From Bacteroidaceae bacterium (GTDB lineage: Bacteria; Bacteroidota; Bacteroidia; Bacteroidales; Bacteroidaceae), in NCBI GenBank assembly GCA_017541025.1, contig JAFXZY010000093.1, positions 1 to 64,000 of the forward strand: a stretch of 64,000 nt of DNA, in the 5' to 3' direction. The translations under genes and the position numbers were made by a program. The notes under the pieces were generated by a model that saw nothing but the letters and a program-made list of their open reading frames with translations, was not told where the DNA came from and searched no databases. This document shows positions 51,440-60,748 of this stretch, one piece after another. Position 1 is the stretch's first letter. The number at the start of each line of letters is the position of its first letter.

Positions 51440-54067
51440 GTGAAAAGAATATACCTTGTTATATTATTATTGACTACACTGCTCCTGGATGTATTTGGTC
51501 AGGTTGGGCAGCGTGAGATAAATCCGACAATAGACTATAGTCGCACCCCGCGCACTTATTATATAGGAAATATTACTGTGGATGGCATCAAGAACTATGA
51601 TGATTATCTGCTGATAGGATTGAGTGGTTTAACGGTCGGACAGCCGATTACAATACCTGGCGAGGAGATCACGAAGGCGGTGAAGCGCTATTGGAGAAAT
51701 GGATTGTTCAGCAATGTTTCCATCAGTGTGGACAGCCTGGTAAACGATTCGGTGTATTTGCATATACAACTGGCTCAAAGACCCAGAATATCTGAGATAA
51801 ACTATAATGGTGTAAGAAAAAGTGAGCGTGACGACTTGCAGGAGAAGCTGGGACTGATAAAGGAAAACCAGTTGACCCCGAACATGTTAGACCGTGCGAA
51901 ACTGTTGTGCAAGAGATACTTTGATGAAAAGGGTTTCAAGAATGCTGAGATCAGTATCATGCAGCGCGATGATGCCAGTCAGCCGGATAAGGTAATTTTG
52001 GATGTCAATGTAGACAAAAAAGATAAAGTTAAGGTACATAAAATCTATATCTCAGGGAACAATAATCTGTCAACTTCCAAAATTAAAGGTAACCTGATAA
52101 AACCTGGTGTCCTGAAGAAAATTCATGAAAAGGGTTCTATGGCGGGCTGGTTCCGCAACAAGAAGTTTACAGAAGCCAAATATAAGGAGGCGAAAGAGAA
52201 TCTGATGGAGAAATATGGGGAACTGGGTTATATGGACGCTATATTAGTTTCAGACAGCATAGTCCCCTTTGGCAATAATGTTGATATTTATCTGACGGTA
52301 GAAGAGGGACAGAAATATTATGTTAGAAACATAGAATGGGTGGGTAATACACTATATCCTACAGAGGGTCTTAGCGAAGAACTGCGAATGAAGAAGGGTG
52401 ATGTGTATAATCAGAAACATCTGAATGACAGACTTGTTGCTGATAATGACGCCATTGGAAATTTATATTATAATAACGGTTACGTTTTCTACAAGTTGGA
52501 TCCAGTTGTTGTTAATGTGGTTGAGGATTCCGTAGATTTGGAAATGCGAATCTATGAAGGTCCACAGGCTCACATCAGCCATGTCAGAATAACAGGAAAC
52601 GACCGTGTTTACGAGAATGTAATACGCCGTGAATTGAAAAACAAGCCTGGCGACCTGTTCTCCAAGGATGCATTGATGCGTTCATACCGTGAGATTGCAT
52701 CATTGGGCCATTTCGATGCCGAAAGCGTTAATCCTGATATTCAGCCTGATGCTACCAACGGAACGGTAGATATAAACTGGGGCCTAACTTCCAAGAGTAG
52801 TGACCAGATTGAATTTTCCTTGGGTTATGGCCAAACAGGAGTAGTAGGAAGAATAGGTTTGAAGTTTACCAATTTCTGCATGGCTAATTTGTTTAAGAAA
52901 AATGGTATAAGACGTGGCCTTTTACCTCAGGGTAACGGAGAGACATTCAGTATTAGCGGTCAGACTAACGGTAGATATTTCCAGAGTTACAGCGTTAGCT
53001 ATATTAATCCTTGGTTCGGCGGCAAACGTCCTAATACATTAAGTATTGGAGCATCATTCAGCAAGCAGACAGACATCAGTGACAACTATTATAACTCAGC
53101 CTATTACAATAACTATTACAGCAGTTTCATGTATGGTTATGGTAATGGGTACGGCTATAATTATTACGAGAATTATTATGATCCGGATAAATCATTCATG
53201 ACCTTCAGCCTGAGTGTGGGTTGGGGAAAGCGTTTGCGTTGGCCTGATGACTACTTCAATCTTACTGCCGAGCTTAGTTATATTCGCTACATGATGAAAG
53301 ACTGGCAATACTTTATTATTAACAACGGAAATTGTAACAATATCAGTTTAGGTCTGACGCTTAGCAGAAGTAATACGGATAATCCAATATATCCCCGTAG
53401 CGGTTCTGAGTTACTGATGAGTGTGTCACTGACTCCTCCCTATAGCCTGTTTGATAAGAAGGACTATTCAAAACTTGGGAATGATATTTATAGTGAGACC
53501 TACCAGCAAGAGATGCAGGAGAAACATAAATGGGTAGAGTATCATAAGTGGAAATTCAAGAGCCGTACCTATACTGCTCTTTCTGGCGGCAACAAGTGTT
53601 TTGTCCTCTCTACCCGCGTAGAGTTCGGCTTGCTTGGCCATTATAATAAGAACAAACGCTCTCCGTTTGAGACCTTCTATGTGGGAGGTGATGGTATGAG
53701 CGGTTACAGTTATACTTATGCCACAGAAACTATTGGCTTGCGCGGATATGACAATGGTTCTCTTACACCGAATGGTTATGCCGGTTATGCCTACGACCGT
53801 TTTTCTTTAGAGTTACGTTATCCCTTTATATTGGGAGCTAGCACAAACATCTATGGTTTGGCCTTCTTAGAGGGTGGTAACGCATGGGACGAAGTGAAGA
53901 AGTTTAATCCCTTCGACATGAAGAAGTCTGCAGGTGTGGGCGTGCGTATCTTCTTGCCTATGGTGGGTATGTTGGGTATAGATTGGGCATACGGTTTTGA
54001 CTCCGTTTTCGGAAGCAGGACATATAGTGGAAGTCACTTCCACTTCGTACTGGGACAAGAATTTTAA
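51440..54067 (+). CDS. bamA: outer membrane protein assembly factor BamA
   Basis: 875 residues with a GTG start and signal peptide (LLLTTLLLDVFGQ). Five POTRA domains fill about residues 30-440 (for example YIGNITVDGIKNYDDYLLIG and VRNIEWVGNTLYPTEGLSEE). A 16-strand barrel follows and ends GSHFHFVLGQEF with final Phe. An insertion rich in Tyr and Asn (YYNSAYYNNYYSSFMYGYGN, about residue 550) lies in an extracellular loop region. BamA folds outer-membrane proteins. Confidence 0.95.
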   Translation: MKRIYLVILLLTTLLLDVFGQVGQREINPTIDYSRTPRTYYIGNITVDGIKNYDDYLLIGLSGLTVGQPITIPGEEITKAVKRYWRNGLFSNVSISVDSLVNDSVYLHIQLAQRPRISEINYNGVRKSERDDLQEKLGLIKENQLTPNMLDRAKLLCKRYFDEKGFKNAEISIMQRDDASQPDKVILDVNVDKKDKVKVHKIYISGNNNLSTSKIKGNLIKPGVLKKIHEKGSMAGWFRNKKFTEAKYKEAKENLMEKYGELGYMDAILVSDSIVPFGNNVDIYLTVEEGQKYYVRNIEWVGNTLYPTEGLSEELRMKKGDVYNQKHLNDRLVADNDAIGNLYYNNGYVFYKLDPVVVNVVEDSVDLEMRIYEGPQAHISHVRITGNDRVYENVIRRELKNKPGDLFSKDALMRSYREIASLGHFDAESVNPDIQPDATNGTVDINWGLTSKSSDQIEFSLGYGQTGVVGRIGLKFTNFCMANLFKKNGIRRGLLPQGNGETFSISGQTNGRYFQSYSVSYINPWFGGKRPNTLSIGASFSKQTDISDNYYNSAYYNNYYSSFMYGYGNGYGYNYYENYYDPDKSFMTFSLSVGWGKRLRWPDDYFNLTAELSYIRYMMKDWQYFIINNGNCNNISLGLTLSRSNTDNPIYPRSGSELLMSVSLTPPYSLFDKKDYSKLGNDIYSETYQQEMQEKHKWVEYHKWKFKSRTYTALSGGNKCFVLSTRVEFGLLGHYNKNKRSPFETFYVGGDGMSGYSYTYATETIGLRGYDNGSLTPNGYAGYAYDRFSLELRYPFILGASTNIYGLAFLEGGNAWDEVKKFNPFDMKKSAGVGVRIFLPMVGMLGIDWAYGFDSVFGSRTYSGSHFHFVLGQEF

Positions 54068-54093
54068 TAATAATTTATCATAAGTTTACGCAT

Positions 54094-54600
54094 ATGAAAA
54101 AGCTATTTTTGATTATAGTGGTTATGGCAAGTGCTAATGCCATGGGCCAGAAGTTTGCCTTGATAGATATGGAATACATACTGAAGAATGTTCCTGCTTA
54201 TGAACGTGCTAATGAGCAGTTAAATCAGGTAAGCAAAAAATGGCAAGCTGAGGTAGATGCTCTGACACAAGAGGCACAGACATTGTACAAAAACTATCAG
54301 TCAGAGGCTGTTTTCTTGAGCAATGAGCAGAAAACCCAACGTGAGGAGGCTATTGTGGCAAAGGAAAAGGAGGCCGCAGAACTTAAGAGAAAGTATTTTG
54401 GCCCTGAAGGTGAGCTTTATAAGAAACGTGAGAGCCTGATGGCGCCTATCCAGGATGAGATATACAATGCTGTGAAAGATATCTCTGACCTGAAAGGATA
54501 CAGCCTGATCTTAGACCGTGCCAGTGATGCCGGTATTATATACGCAAACCCAAAGATAGACATCTCTAACGAGGTTCTTACCAAACTGGGATATAATTAA
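54094..54600 (+). CDS. OmpH/Skp family chaperone, first of three
   Basis: 168 residues with a signal peptide (ending AMGQKFALIDMEYIL). A coiled-coil body (QVSKKWQAEVDALTQEAQTL) forms the tentacle, and the ends form the small beta core (YIL...YSLILDRAS). Skp-like trimers carry unfolded barrels from the inner membrane to BamA. It lies 26 bp after bamA. Confidence 0.9.
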   Translation: MKKLFLIIVVMASANAMGQKFALIDMEYILKNVPAYERANEQLNQVSKKWQAEVDALTQEAQTLYKNYQSEAVFLSNEQKTQREEAIVAKEKEAAELKRKYFGPEGELYKKRESLMAPIQDEIYNAVKDISDLKGYSLILDRASDAGIIYANPKIDISNEVLTKLGYN

Positions 54601-54642
54601 AAAGAATAATATTTTAACAAACAACAAATAGTAATAAAGATT

Positions 54643-55143
54643 ATGAAAAGATTTGTGATTGCTATCTTGATGATAGCTCCCCTGAGTATGAATGCACAGA
54701 AGTTTGCTCATTTCAATAGTGCTGACATTATCTCCAATATGAAGGAGTATGTTACCGCCACAGAAGAAATACAGGCTATGGCTAAGCAGTATGAGGATGA
54801 CATGAAACTGATGCAGGAAGAACTGCAGAAGAAGGGTGATGAGTACCAGAAGGAACAGGCAAACCTGTTGGAGAATGTCCGTCAGCGTCGTGAGCAGGAA
54901 CTGCAGGATCTGTACCAGCGTTTGCAGCAGTCGTACCAAGATAACCAACAGGCTTTGGAAAAAGCTCGTATGGAGAAGATGGGTGCTATAAACGAGAAGG
55001 TTATGGCTGCCGTAAAGAAAATAGGTGAAGCTGGTGGTTATATATACGTTGTTGATCTTAACACTGGAGCAATTCCATTTGTTAACTCGCAACTGAGCAC
55101 CGATGTCACTGATCTGATAAAGAAAGAGGTTGGCATTCAGTAG
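54643..55143 (+). CDS. OmpH/Skp family chaperone, second of three
   Basis: 166 residues, signal peptide ending SMNAQKFAHFNSADII, then the OmpH core and a Gln/Glu-rich coiled coil (QEELQKKGDEYQKEQANLLE). It lies 42 bp after its paralogue. The sequences are clearly diverged, so the duplication is old. Confidence 0.9.
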   Translation: MKRFVIAILMIAPLSMNAQKFAHFNSADIISNMKEYVTATEEIQAMAKQYEDDMKLMQEELQKKGDEYQKEQANLLENVRQRREQELQDLYQRLQQSYQDNQQALEKARMEKMGAINEKVMAAVKKIGEAGGYIYVVDLNTGAIPFVNSQLSTDVTDLIKKEVGIQ

Positions 55144-55161
55144 TTAATAATATAAGGAATT

Positions 55162-55692
55162 ATGAAACGCCTATTTTTATTCCTCTTTGTCTTACTCCCG
55201 GTAATTGCTTCCGCACAGATTCAGTTTGGCTATTTAAGCTATCAGCAGGTGTTAAAGGAAATGCCGGAGTATGCTCAGGCTATGCAGGAGTTGCAAACTC
55301 TAAAGGGCAAGTATGACGAGGAAGCAGCAAGAGGAGAGGCTGAGTTCCAAAAGAAATTCGTGGATTTCTTGCAGGGACAAAAGGATTTTCCTCAGACTAT
55401 TATGCAGAAGCGTCAGGCAGAACTTCAGACACTGATGGACAATGGCGTTGCCTTCCGTGTACAAGTGCAAGGCCTATTGGCTAAGGCGGAGAAGGACCTG
55501 ATTGCTGAGGTTCAGAAGAAGTTGAACCGGGTGCTTCTGGAAGTTGGTGTAGAGTATGGATATGGATTTATCTTAAATACAGACGACAATGCTTGCCCGT
55601 ATATCAATCCTGTGGTAGGTGTGGATGTAACAGAAATTGTTCGCCAGAAGCTTGGGGTAGTAAAGTCATCTATAGATGAACAAAGCGAATAA
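55162..55692 (+). CDS. OmpH/Skp family chaperone, third of three
   Basis: 176 residues, signal peptide ending VIASAQIQFGYLSYQQVL. The coiled coil is followed by LEVGVEYGYGFILNTDDNAC and a longer C-terminal tail than the other two. Its end overlaps the murI start by 17 bases in another frame, indicating translational coupling. Confidence 0.88.
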   Translation: MKRLFLFLFVLLPVIASAQIQFGYLSYQQVLKEMPEYAQAMQELQTLKGKYDEEAARGEAEFQKKFVDFLQGQKDFPQTIMQKRQAELQTLMDNGVAFRVQVQGLLAKAEKDLIAEVQKKLNRVLLEVGVEYGYGFILNTDDNACPYINPVVGVDVTEIVRQKLGVVKSSIDEQSE

Positions 55693-56524
55693 GTTTCCGC
55701 AACCCCCTGGTCCGATAGGTATCTTTGATTCGGGCTATGGAGGTTTAACAATACTGCGGCAGATACGTTCATTAATGCCCCAGTATGATTATTTGTATCT
55801 TGGTGACAATGCTCGTGCCCCATACGGCACACGTTCTTTTGATATTGTATACGAATTTACGTTGCAAGCGGTTAGGTATCTCTTTGAGCAGGGATGTCAT
55901 TTAGTGATATTGGGGTGTAACACCGCTTCTGCTAAAGCCCTACGTAGCATACAGCAGAACGACCTTCCACAAATGGATCCGCAACGTCGCGTGTTAGGAG
56001 TGATTCGCCCTACGGTTGAGGTTGTGGGCAACATTTCACAGACTCGCCATGTGGGTATTATGGCAACAATGGGTACCATACGCAGTGCAACTTACGAGTT
56101 GGAAATAGCGAAGTTGCATCCCGATATAAAGGTTACAGGTGAAGCTTGCCCGATGTGGGTTCCGTTGGTGGAGAATGATGAATACGACGGTTCCGGTGCA
56201 GACTACTTTGTTAAGAAAAATATAGATGACTTGCTCAGTCGGGATCCTCAGATTGACAGTGTTATCCTGGGCTGTACCCATTATCCGCTGTTGTTGAATA
56301 AGATTCGCAAATACATGCCTTCAGGTGTGCACGTTATTGAGCAGGGTTTTTATGTGGCAGACAGTTTGCGCGACTACCTGAATCGACACCCGGAAATGGT
56401 TAAGAGGGTCACTTGTGGTGGTACTACATGTTTTTTGACCACAGAACGGGCCGAGGAGTTTCAGAGTAAGGCAGCTGCTTTTATGAATGAATCACTCACG
56501 GCAAAAAGAGTGTATTTAGATTGA
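55676..56524 (+). CDS. murI: glutamate racemase
   Basis: 282 residues. IGIFDSGYGGLTIL, the two catalytic cysteines in GCNTAS and GCTHYP, and APYGTRS identify MurI, which makes D-glutamate for peptidoglycan in the cytoplasm. The overlap with the third OmpH gene fixes it in the bamA operon. Confidence 0.95.
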   Translation: MNKANKFPQPPGPIGIFDSGYGGLTILRQIRSLMPQYDYLYLGDNARAPYGTRSFDIVYEFTLQAVRYLFEQGCHLVILGCNTASAKALRSIQQNDLPQMDPQRRVLGVIRPTVEVVGNISQTRHVGIMATMGTIRSATYELEIAKLHPDIKVTGEACPMWVPLVENDEYDGSGADYFVKKNIDDLLSRDPQIDSVILGCTHYPLLLNKIRKYMPSGVHVIEQGFYVADSLRDYLNRHPEMVKRVTCGGTTCFLTTERAEEFQSKAAAFMNESLTAKRVYLD

Positions 56525-56526
56525 AA

Positions 56527-56943
56527 ATGGGAAAAGCAAAAGATATTATTAACCATACTGAGACGCGGCAGTTCATACGTTTCTGCATCGTGGGTGGCAC
56601 GTGTGCCATTATTGATGCTATAGTCTTCTATATTGTACGTCTTTTTGCTCCTTATCAGGTAGCCCTTGTTTCTGGTTACCTTATCTCACTTTGTGCCAAT
56701 TATTTTCTTACCATTTATTGGACGTTTAAGACTTCCCCAACTACGCACAACTTTTTTGGAATTATAGGTGCCCACATGTTTAATCTCTTTGTGGTACGCA
56801 TGGGATTGATGTGGTTGTTTGTAGAAGTCTTTAAGTGGGATGATTCCATAGCTTATATACCTATGGCCATTATCAGCGCTGTTACAAACTTTCTGGTAAT
56901 ACGCGCTGTGGTAAAATTCTCCAAGAAAAGGTCAAACGGTTAG
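56527..56943 (+). CDS. GtrA-family membrane protein
   Basis: 138 residues from the ATG at 56527, two bases after the murI stop. Four transmembrane segments and the start RQFIRFCIVGGTCAIIDAIV are typical of GtrA, proteins thought to flip or assist lipid-linked sugars. Its end overlaps the convergent glycosyltransferase-like gene by four bases; both could serve one glycan pathway. Confidence 0.88.
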   Translation: MGKAKDIINHTETRQFIRFCIVGGTCAIIDAIVFYIVRLFAPYQVALVSGYLISLCANYFLTIYWTFKTSPTTHNFFGIIGAHMFNLFVVRMGLMWLFVEVFKWDDSIAYIPMAIISAVTNFLVIRAVVKFSKKRSNG

Positions 56944-58487
56944 TTTGGACCTTTTTTGGTATTTTCTTCTTGCGTCATTCTCTCGTATATCAGCATGCGT
57001 TGGTTTACGGTAATAGGATCCATAAAGTATTTAAGCAACACACGAGGGTAGGTGAGATTCCACAGAAACTTGTGTGGCGTAGTTATTAAACGGTAACGGA
57101 ACAGTTCCTCCTTATCATATATGCAACGGTAGTTGTTTGGAATAGGAGCATCATAGTACTCGTGGCAAGTTATGATAGCGCCAATTTCACGTACCAGGTA
57201 GCGAACTTTACCAGAGGCAACCCAGTCTGCCTGTTCCTGACGGATGGCAGGATCTAGAATACTCGACATAAAGAAATTCTTATTAGGAGGCAAGTGGCGT
57301 GTATGTTGGTAAATGCCTGTGTCATAAGAACTGAAAGTAAGCACCTCGCTATCCTCACTTTCGTTGGCATTTATTATTTCTGCCATTTCAAGAACGCTCT
57401 GTGGGAAGGTCCCGTTCAAAAGTGTAACAATATTCCAGTTGGTAGCTGCAGATGCTATGCCTATGAGACATATCACCATATATGTTCGTATTGATGGTGT
57501 GTGGTTCCGGAAGAAATAGATAACAAGCGGTGAGAAAACGTACATCAACAGGAAGTAGTAGAATTGGACAGTCATTGTGGCAAATGAGAACAGGAGGACA
57601 CTGTATGTGCCAAATATCAGTAATTTCACTTCCCAACGTGCTTTGGCAAGGAAAATAGGAAGCGAAAACACCGCCCAGATAGCAAGTTTCATGAGTGGGA
57701 ACCACCAAAAGTCGGGCTCGCCATTAGTGGCTGTCCCATGGTATTGGAAAATGTTTACAACAAAATATGCATCAATGAGTGCGCTGACTGTCCCATGAGC
57801 TGTGAAATATGCCAAAACAGGAACTGTTGCTAACACAAAACCAAGGGTTACATATTGAACAGTGTGTCGAAGTTCCTTTAACTGAAGATGTTTCCATGCA
57901 ATATAGGTAAGCGACATGATGCCTCCAATGTAGAAGAACAGGATATTGAACTTTGTCCAGAAAATAAGACCTAATCCCACACCCATGATAAGTGATTGCC
58001 ACCAGAGCGGAGCTTGGCGGTTTCTGGCAAATCGGAGCATAAAGTACAGACAGTGGGCCAAAATGGGCAATGAGAATTCTTCAACACTGTCTCCAAAATA
58101 AAACAGGTCGGAAGACAGGGTAAGCCACCCCAAGAGCAATGTAAGTGGAAAGGCCACTTTTGAGGAGGTGAAAAGACGTATGGTATGCAGCGAATACCAC
58201 ATAAAGATAAAGCTGCAGAAGATTTCTACTAGATATATTCCTACAAAGCTGCCGCGTGACAATATGGCTGCCATTTCGTGCATGAGATATAGAACGGGGC
58301 CTTTATGGTCAAATATGTCGACATAGAGTTCTCTTCCACTATGCATGGCGTTGCCTATGGTCATATAGACGTTGGCATCATCCCATGGATTCAGTGGATA
58401 TAGAAAAGAGCATGTACTGAACAATGTGGTAATAAGTACTGCGAAGAGAAAAAGAAATAGAGGCTCCCGATAATTCGCTGGCTTCAT
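56940..58487 (-). CDS. GT39-like multi-pass membrane glycosyltransferase
   Basis: 515 residues from the ATG at 58487 (ATG at 58499 adds four). About eleven membrane segments are predicted. The first loop contains NPWDDANVYMTIGNAMHSGR and DIFDHKGPVLYLMHE, with acidic residues where GT39/ArnT-type enzymes bind the polyprenyl-phosphate sugar. It would move a sugar from a lipid carrier to lipid A, a polysaccharide or protein outside the inner membrane. The specificity cannot be told. A possible -7 box TACTTTTG is at 58514-58521 on the minus strand. Confidence 0.75.
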   Translation of the reverse strand: MKPANYREPLFLFLFAVLITTLFSTCSFLYPLNPWDDANVYMTIGNAMHSGRELYVDIFDHKGPVLYLMHEMAAILSRGSFVGIYLVEIFCSFIFMWYSLHTIRLFTSSKVAFPLTLLLGWLTLSSDLFYFGDSVEEFSLPILAHCLYFMLRFARNRQAPLWWQSLIMGVGLGLIFWTKFNILFFYIGGIMSLTYIAWKHLQLKELRHTVQYVTLGFVLATVPVLAYFTAHGTVSALIDAYFVVNIFQYHGTATNGEPDFWWFPLMKLAIWAVFSLPIFLAKARWEVKLLIFGTYSVLLFSFATMTVQFYYFLLMYVFSPLVIYFFRNHTPSIRTYMVICLIGIASAATNWNIVTLLNGTFPQSVLEMAEIINANESEDSEVLTFSSYDTGIYQHTRHLPPNKNFFMSSILDPAIRQEQADWVASGKVRYLVREIGAIITCHEYYDAPIPNNYRCIYDKEELFRYRLITTPHKFLWNLTYPRVLLKYFMDPITVNQRMLIYERMTQEENTKKGPN

Positions 58488-58592
58488 AATACACATCATA
58501 ATTGTTTCGCCGACAAAAGTACATCATTATTCTGATTCAACCGTTTTTTCTGTTAAAAAAAAACAACAAGTCCAGAAGTTTTGCGGTTCGTC

Positions 58593-58623
58593 TTTGTCAT
58601 TTTTGAAAAAAAAGATACCTTTG
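58593..58623 (+). promoter_or_regulatory. promoter of the DUF4837-DUF1573-meaB operon
   Basis: TTTG at 58593-58596, a 19-base gap and TACCTTTG at 58616-58623, 57 bases before the ATG. Confidence 0.8.
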
Positions 58624-58679
58624 TAGGTGAGAATGAAGAGGTCGGTAAAACAGGCCCGATAGAACGATAAGGAACAGAT

Positions 58680-59678
58680 ATGCGAATTTTATCCATTTTT
58701 GTGTTGTTGTCATGCCTTATATCTTGTACGTCAGGAGATAAGAAGTTCAGAATTGTGCCCTCAAAAGGATTGCCGAGCGAGCTTCTTTTGGTGGTGGACG
58801 ACAAAGTGTGGAACAGTGATGTTGCAGATTCGCTTAAAGCTATAACACAGGGCTCTGTTCCCGGCCTTATGCAGGAAGAACCATTTTTCAAGACGGTTAG
58901 GATATCTTCGCGTCATTATAGTCAGACATATACTACATTTCATAGTAAACTGTTTGTTCATCTGGATGCTGATTTGAAGTGCGCAATTGTGGGTGTTGCA
59001 AGAGATGTGGTGGCAAAACCTCAAATAGAAGTAACAGTGGCAGCTCCTAATCTGGATTCGCTTCGCAAATTCCTTTCAGAGAAGGCTATGTATATTCGCG
59101 GGCTTATAGATGATGCACAGATGAAAATGCGTGCGGATGAATTGCGCAAGCATTATAATAGAGACTTGACTCAGAAAATCGCCTCTACAGTTGGGTATAG
59201 CTTGAATGTTCCCAAACAAGTTAGGGCGAGCAAGAAGGGAAAAGACTTTGTTTGGGTTGGCACAAATCTCAACGAAAAGGACCTTAACATTGTGCTATAC
59301 ACATTACCTTGGGACGGCAGGGATTATACCGATGTAGAGAAATTTGTGTTATGCCGTGATTCTGTGATGCACGAAAATATTCCAGGAAGTAATCCTGATC
59401 AGTGGATGCAGACAACAAAGATTGACGGCTCTCCTATACTGTTCTCCCGTTTGCGTGACGTAGAAGGCGAAAAAGTTTTCGAAGTGCGCGGATTGTGGGA
59501 AATGAGGAATGGTGCTCTTGGCGGGCCATTTGTCTCGTTATCAAGAGTAGATACCGTGAACAATAAAATCATTGTGACTGAAGGATTTGTTTATTCTCCA
59601 TCAACAGATAAACGCGACCTGTTACGCACGGTGGAAGCTTCTTTATGGACACTATATAATGCTAATAAACAGAAATGA
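58680..59678 (+). CDS. DUF4837-family lipoprotein
   Basis: 332 residues. Lipobox LISC; then PSKGLPSELLLVVDDKVWNS and repeats of a beta-alpha unit, with VPGLMQEEPFFKTVRIS and the C-terminal LRGLWEMRN-like stretch (EVRGLWEMRNGALGGPFVSL). These fit DUF4837, a Bacteroidota lipoprotein family of unknown function. It overlaps the next gene by four bases. Confidence 0.85.
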   Translation: MRILSIFVLLSCLISCTSGDKKFRIVPSKGLPSELLLVVDDKVWNSDVADSLKAITQGSVPGLMQEEPFFKTVRISSRHYSQTYTTFHSKLFVHLDADLKCAIVGVARDVVAKPQIEVTVAAPNLDSLRKFLSEKAMYIRGLIDDAQMKMRADELRKHYNRDLTQKIASTVGYSLNVPKQVRASKKGKDFVWVGTNLNEKDLNIVLYTLPWDGRDYTDVEKFVLCRDSVMHENIPGSNPDQWMQTTKIDGSPILFSRLRDVEGEKVFEVRGLWEMRNGALGGPFVSLSRVDTVNNKIIVTEGFVYSPSTDKRDLLRTVEASLWTLYNANKQK

Positions 59679-60742
59679 GATTAATATATATCATCCTTTT
59701 ATGCTTGATTAGTACAGGCGTGCTACATGCTCAGCCCCGTTTTGTTCCCGACATGGAAATAAAAAAAATGGGCGAGGTGGAATTCCAACAACCCAAAAGA
59801 GTTGTTTTTGGGTTTGTCAATAAAGGTAATCAACCGCTGAGTATTTCTTCGGCTAAGGCTTCTTGTGGCTGTATGGATGTTTCTTATCCCAAAGAATCTA
59901 TTCCTGCAGGTGAGAAGGGTGAGATTGCTGTGGTTTATGATGCAGCTACTTTAGGCACTTTCTATAAAGAGGTGGAGGTAATTACGAATGAATCCGAAAC
60001 TCCCGTCTATTTGGGAATGCAAGGAACAGTTGTAGTGGAAGTTGTGAATGTTGACGAAGAGTACCCGATAGATTTGGGGAATGTTCAGATTCAGACCAAC
60101 TATCTGGAGTTTGATGATGTTAATAAAGGCGAGCACCCTGTTGTGGAGCTGTCGTTAATCAACAAGGAACATACCGCTTTTCGGCCTGAGCTTATGCACA
60201 TGCCAGCGTATCTTTCAGCTCAGTATATTCCGGAAAATGTTCCGGCAGGTAAAAAAGGTATCATACGATTGACATTAGACAGCGACAAATTGCAACAATT
60301 GGGCTTAAATAACACATCCGTATATCTTTCGCGATATATGGGTGATAAAATCAGTGAAGACAATGAGATTCAGATTTCAGCTATTCTTCTTCCCGATTTC
60401 TCTAAAATGACTGAGGAGGAGAAAGAGAATGCGCCAGAATTGTTTCTTGCAGAATCTTCTGTAGACTTTGGCTCTCTAAAAGAAAAGTCAAAAGCAACTC
60501 ATACTATTATTGTTACTAATAAAGGAAAGAGCAATTTGCTATTTGAACAGGTACAAGTCTTTAACAAAGCTGTTTCCGTAAGTTTAGGCAATAGGGTGCT
60601 GAAACCAGGTGCAAGTACGAAACTGAAGATAAGTGTAACTCCTAAATATCTAAAACGCGAGAAAGGCCGTCCCCGCGTCCTTCTGATTACCAATGATCCC
60701 TCACAACCAAAAACAGTTATTAATATTGATGTAAAACAATAA
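59675..60742 (+). CDS. DUF1573-domain periplasmic protein, two domains
   Basis: 355 residues with a signal peptide (ending VLHAQPRF). The first DUF1573 (GEVEFQQPKRVVFGFVNKGN...ASCGCMDVSYPKESIPAGEK) covers about residues 33-125. The second (SSVDFGSLKEKSKATHTIIV) covers about 265-355, with another beta-sandwich between. These immunoglobulin-like domains are common in exported Bacteroidota proteins, function unknown. It overlaps DUF4837 by four bases, so the two are probably partners. Confidence 0.87.
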   Translation: MRLIYIILLCLISTGVLHAQPRFVPDMEIKKMGEVEFQQPKRVVFGFVNKGNQPLSISSAKASCGCMDVSYPKESIPAGEKGEIAVVYDAATLGTFYKEVEVITNESETPVYLGMQGTVVVEVVNVDEEYPIDLGNVQIQTNYLEFDDVNKGEHPVVELSLINKEHTAFRPELMHMPAYLSAQYIPENVPAGKKGIIRLTLDSDKLQQLGLNNTSVYLSRYMGDKISEDNEIQISAILLPDFSKMTEEEKENAPELFLAESSVDFGSLKEKSKATHTIIVTNKGKSNLLFEQVQVFNKAVSVSLGNRVLKPGASTKLKISVTPKYLKREKGRPRVLLITNDPSQPKTVINIDVKQ

Positions 60743-60748
60743 TAAGAT

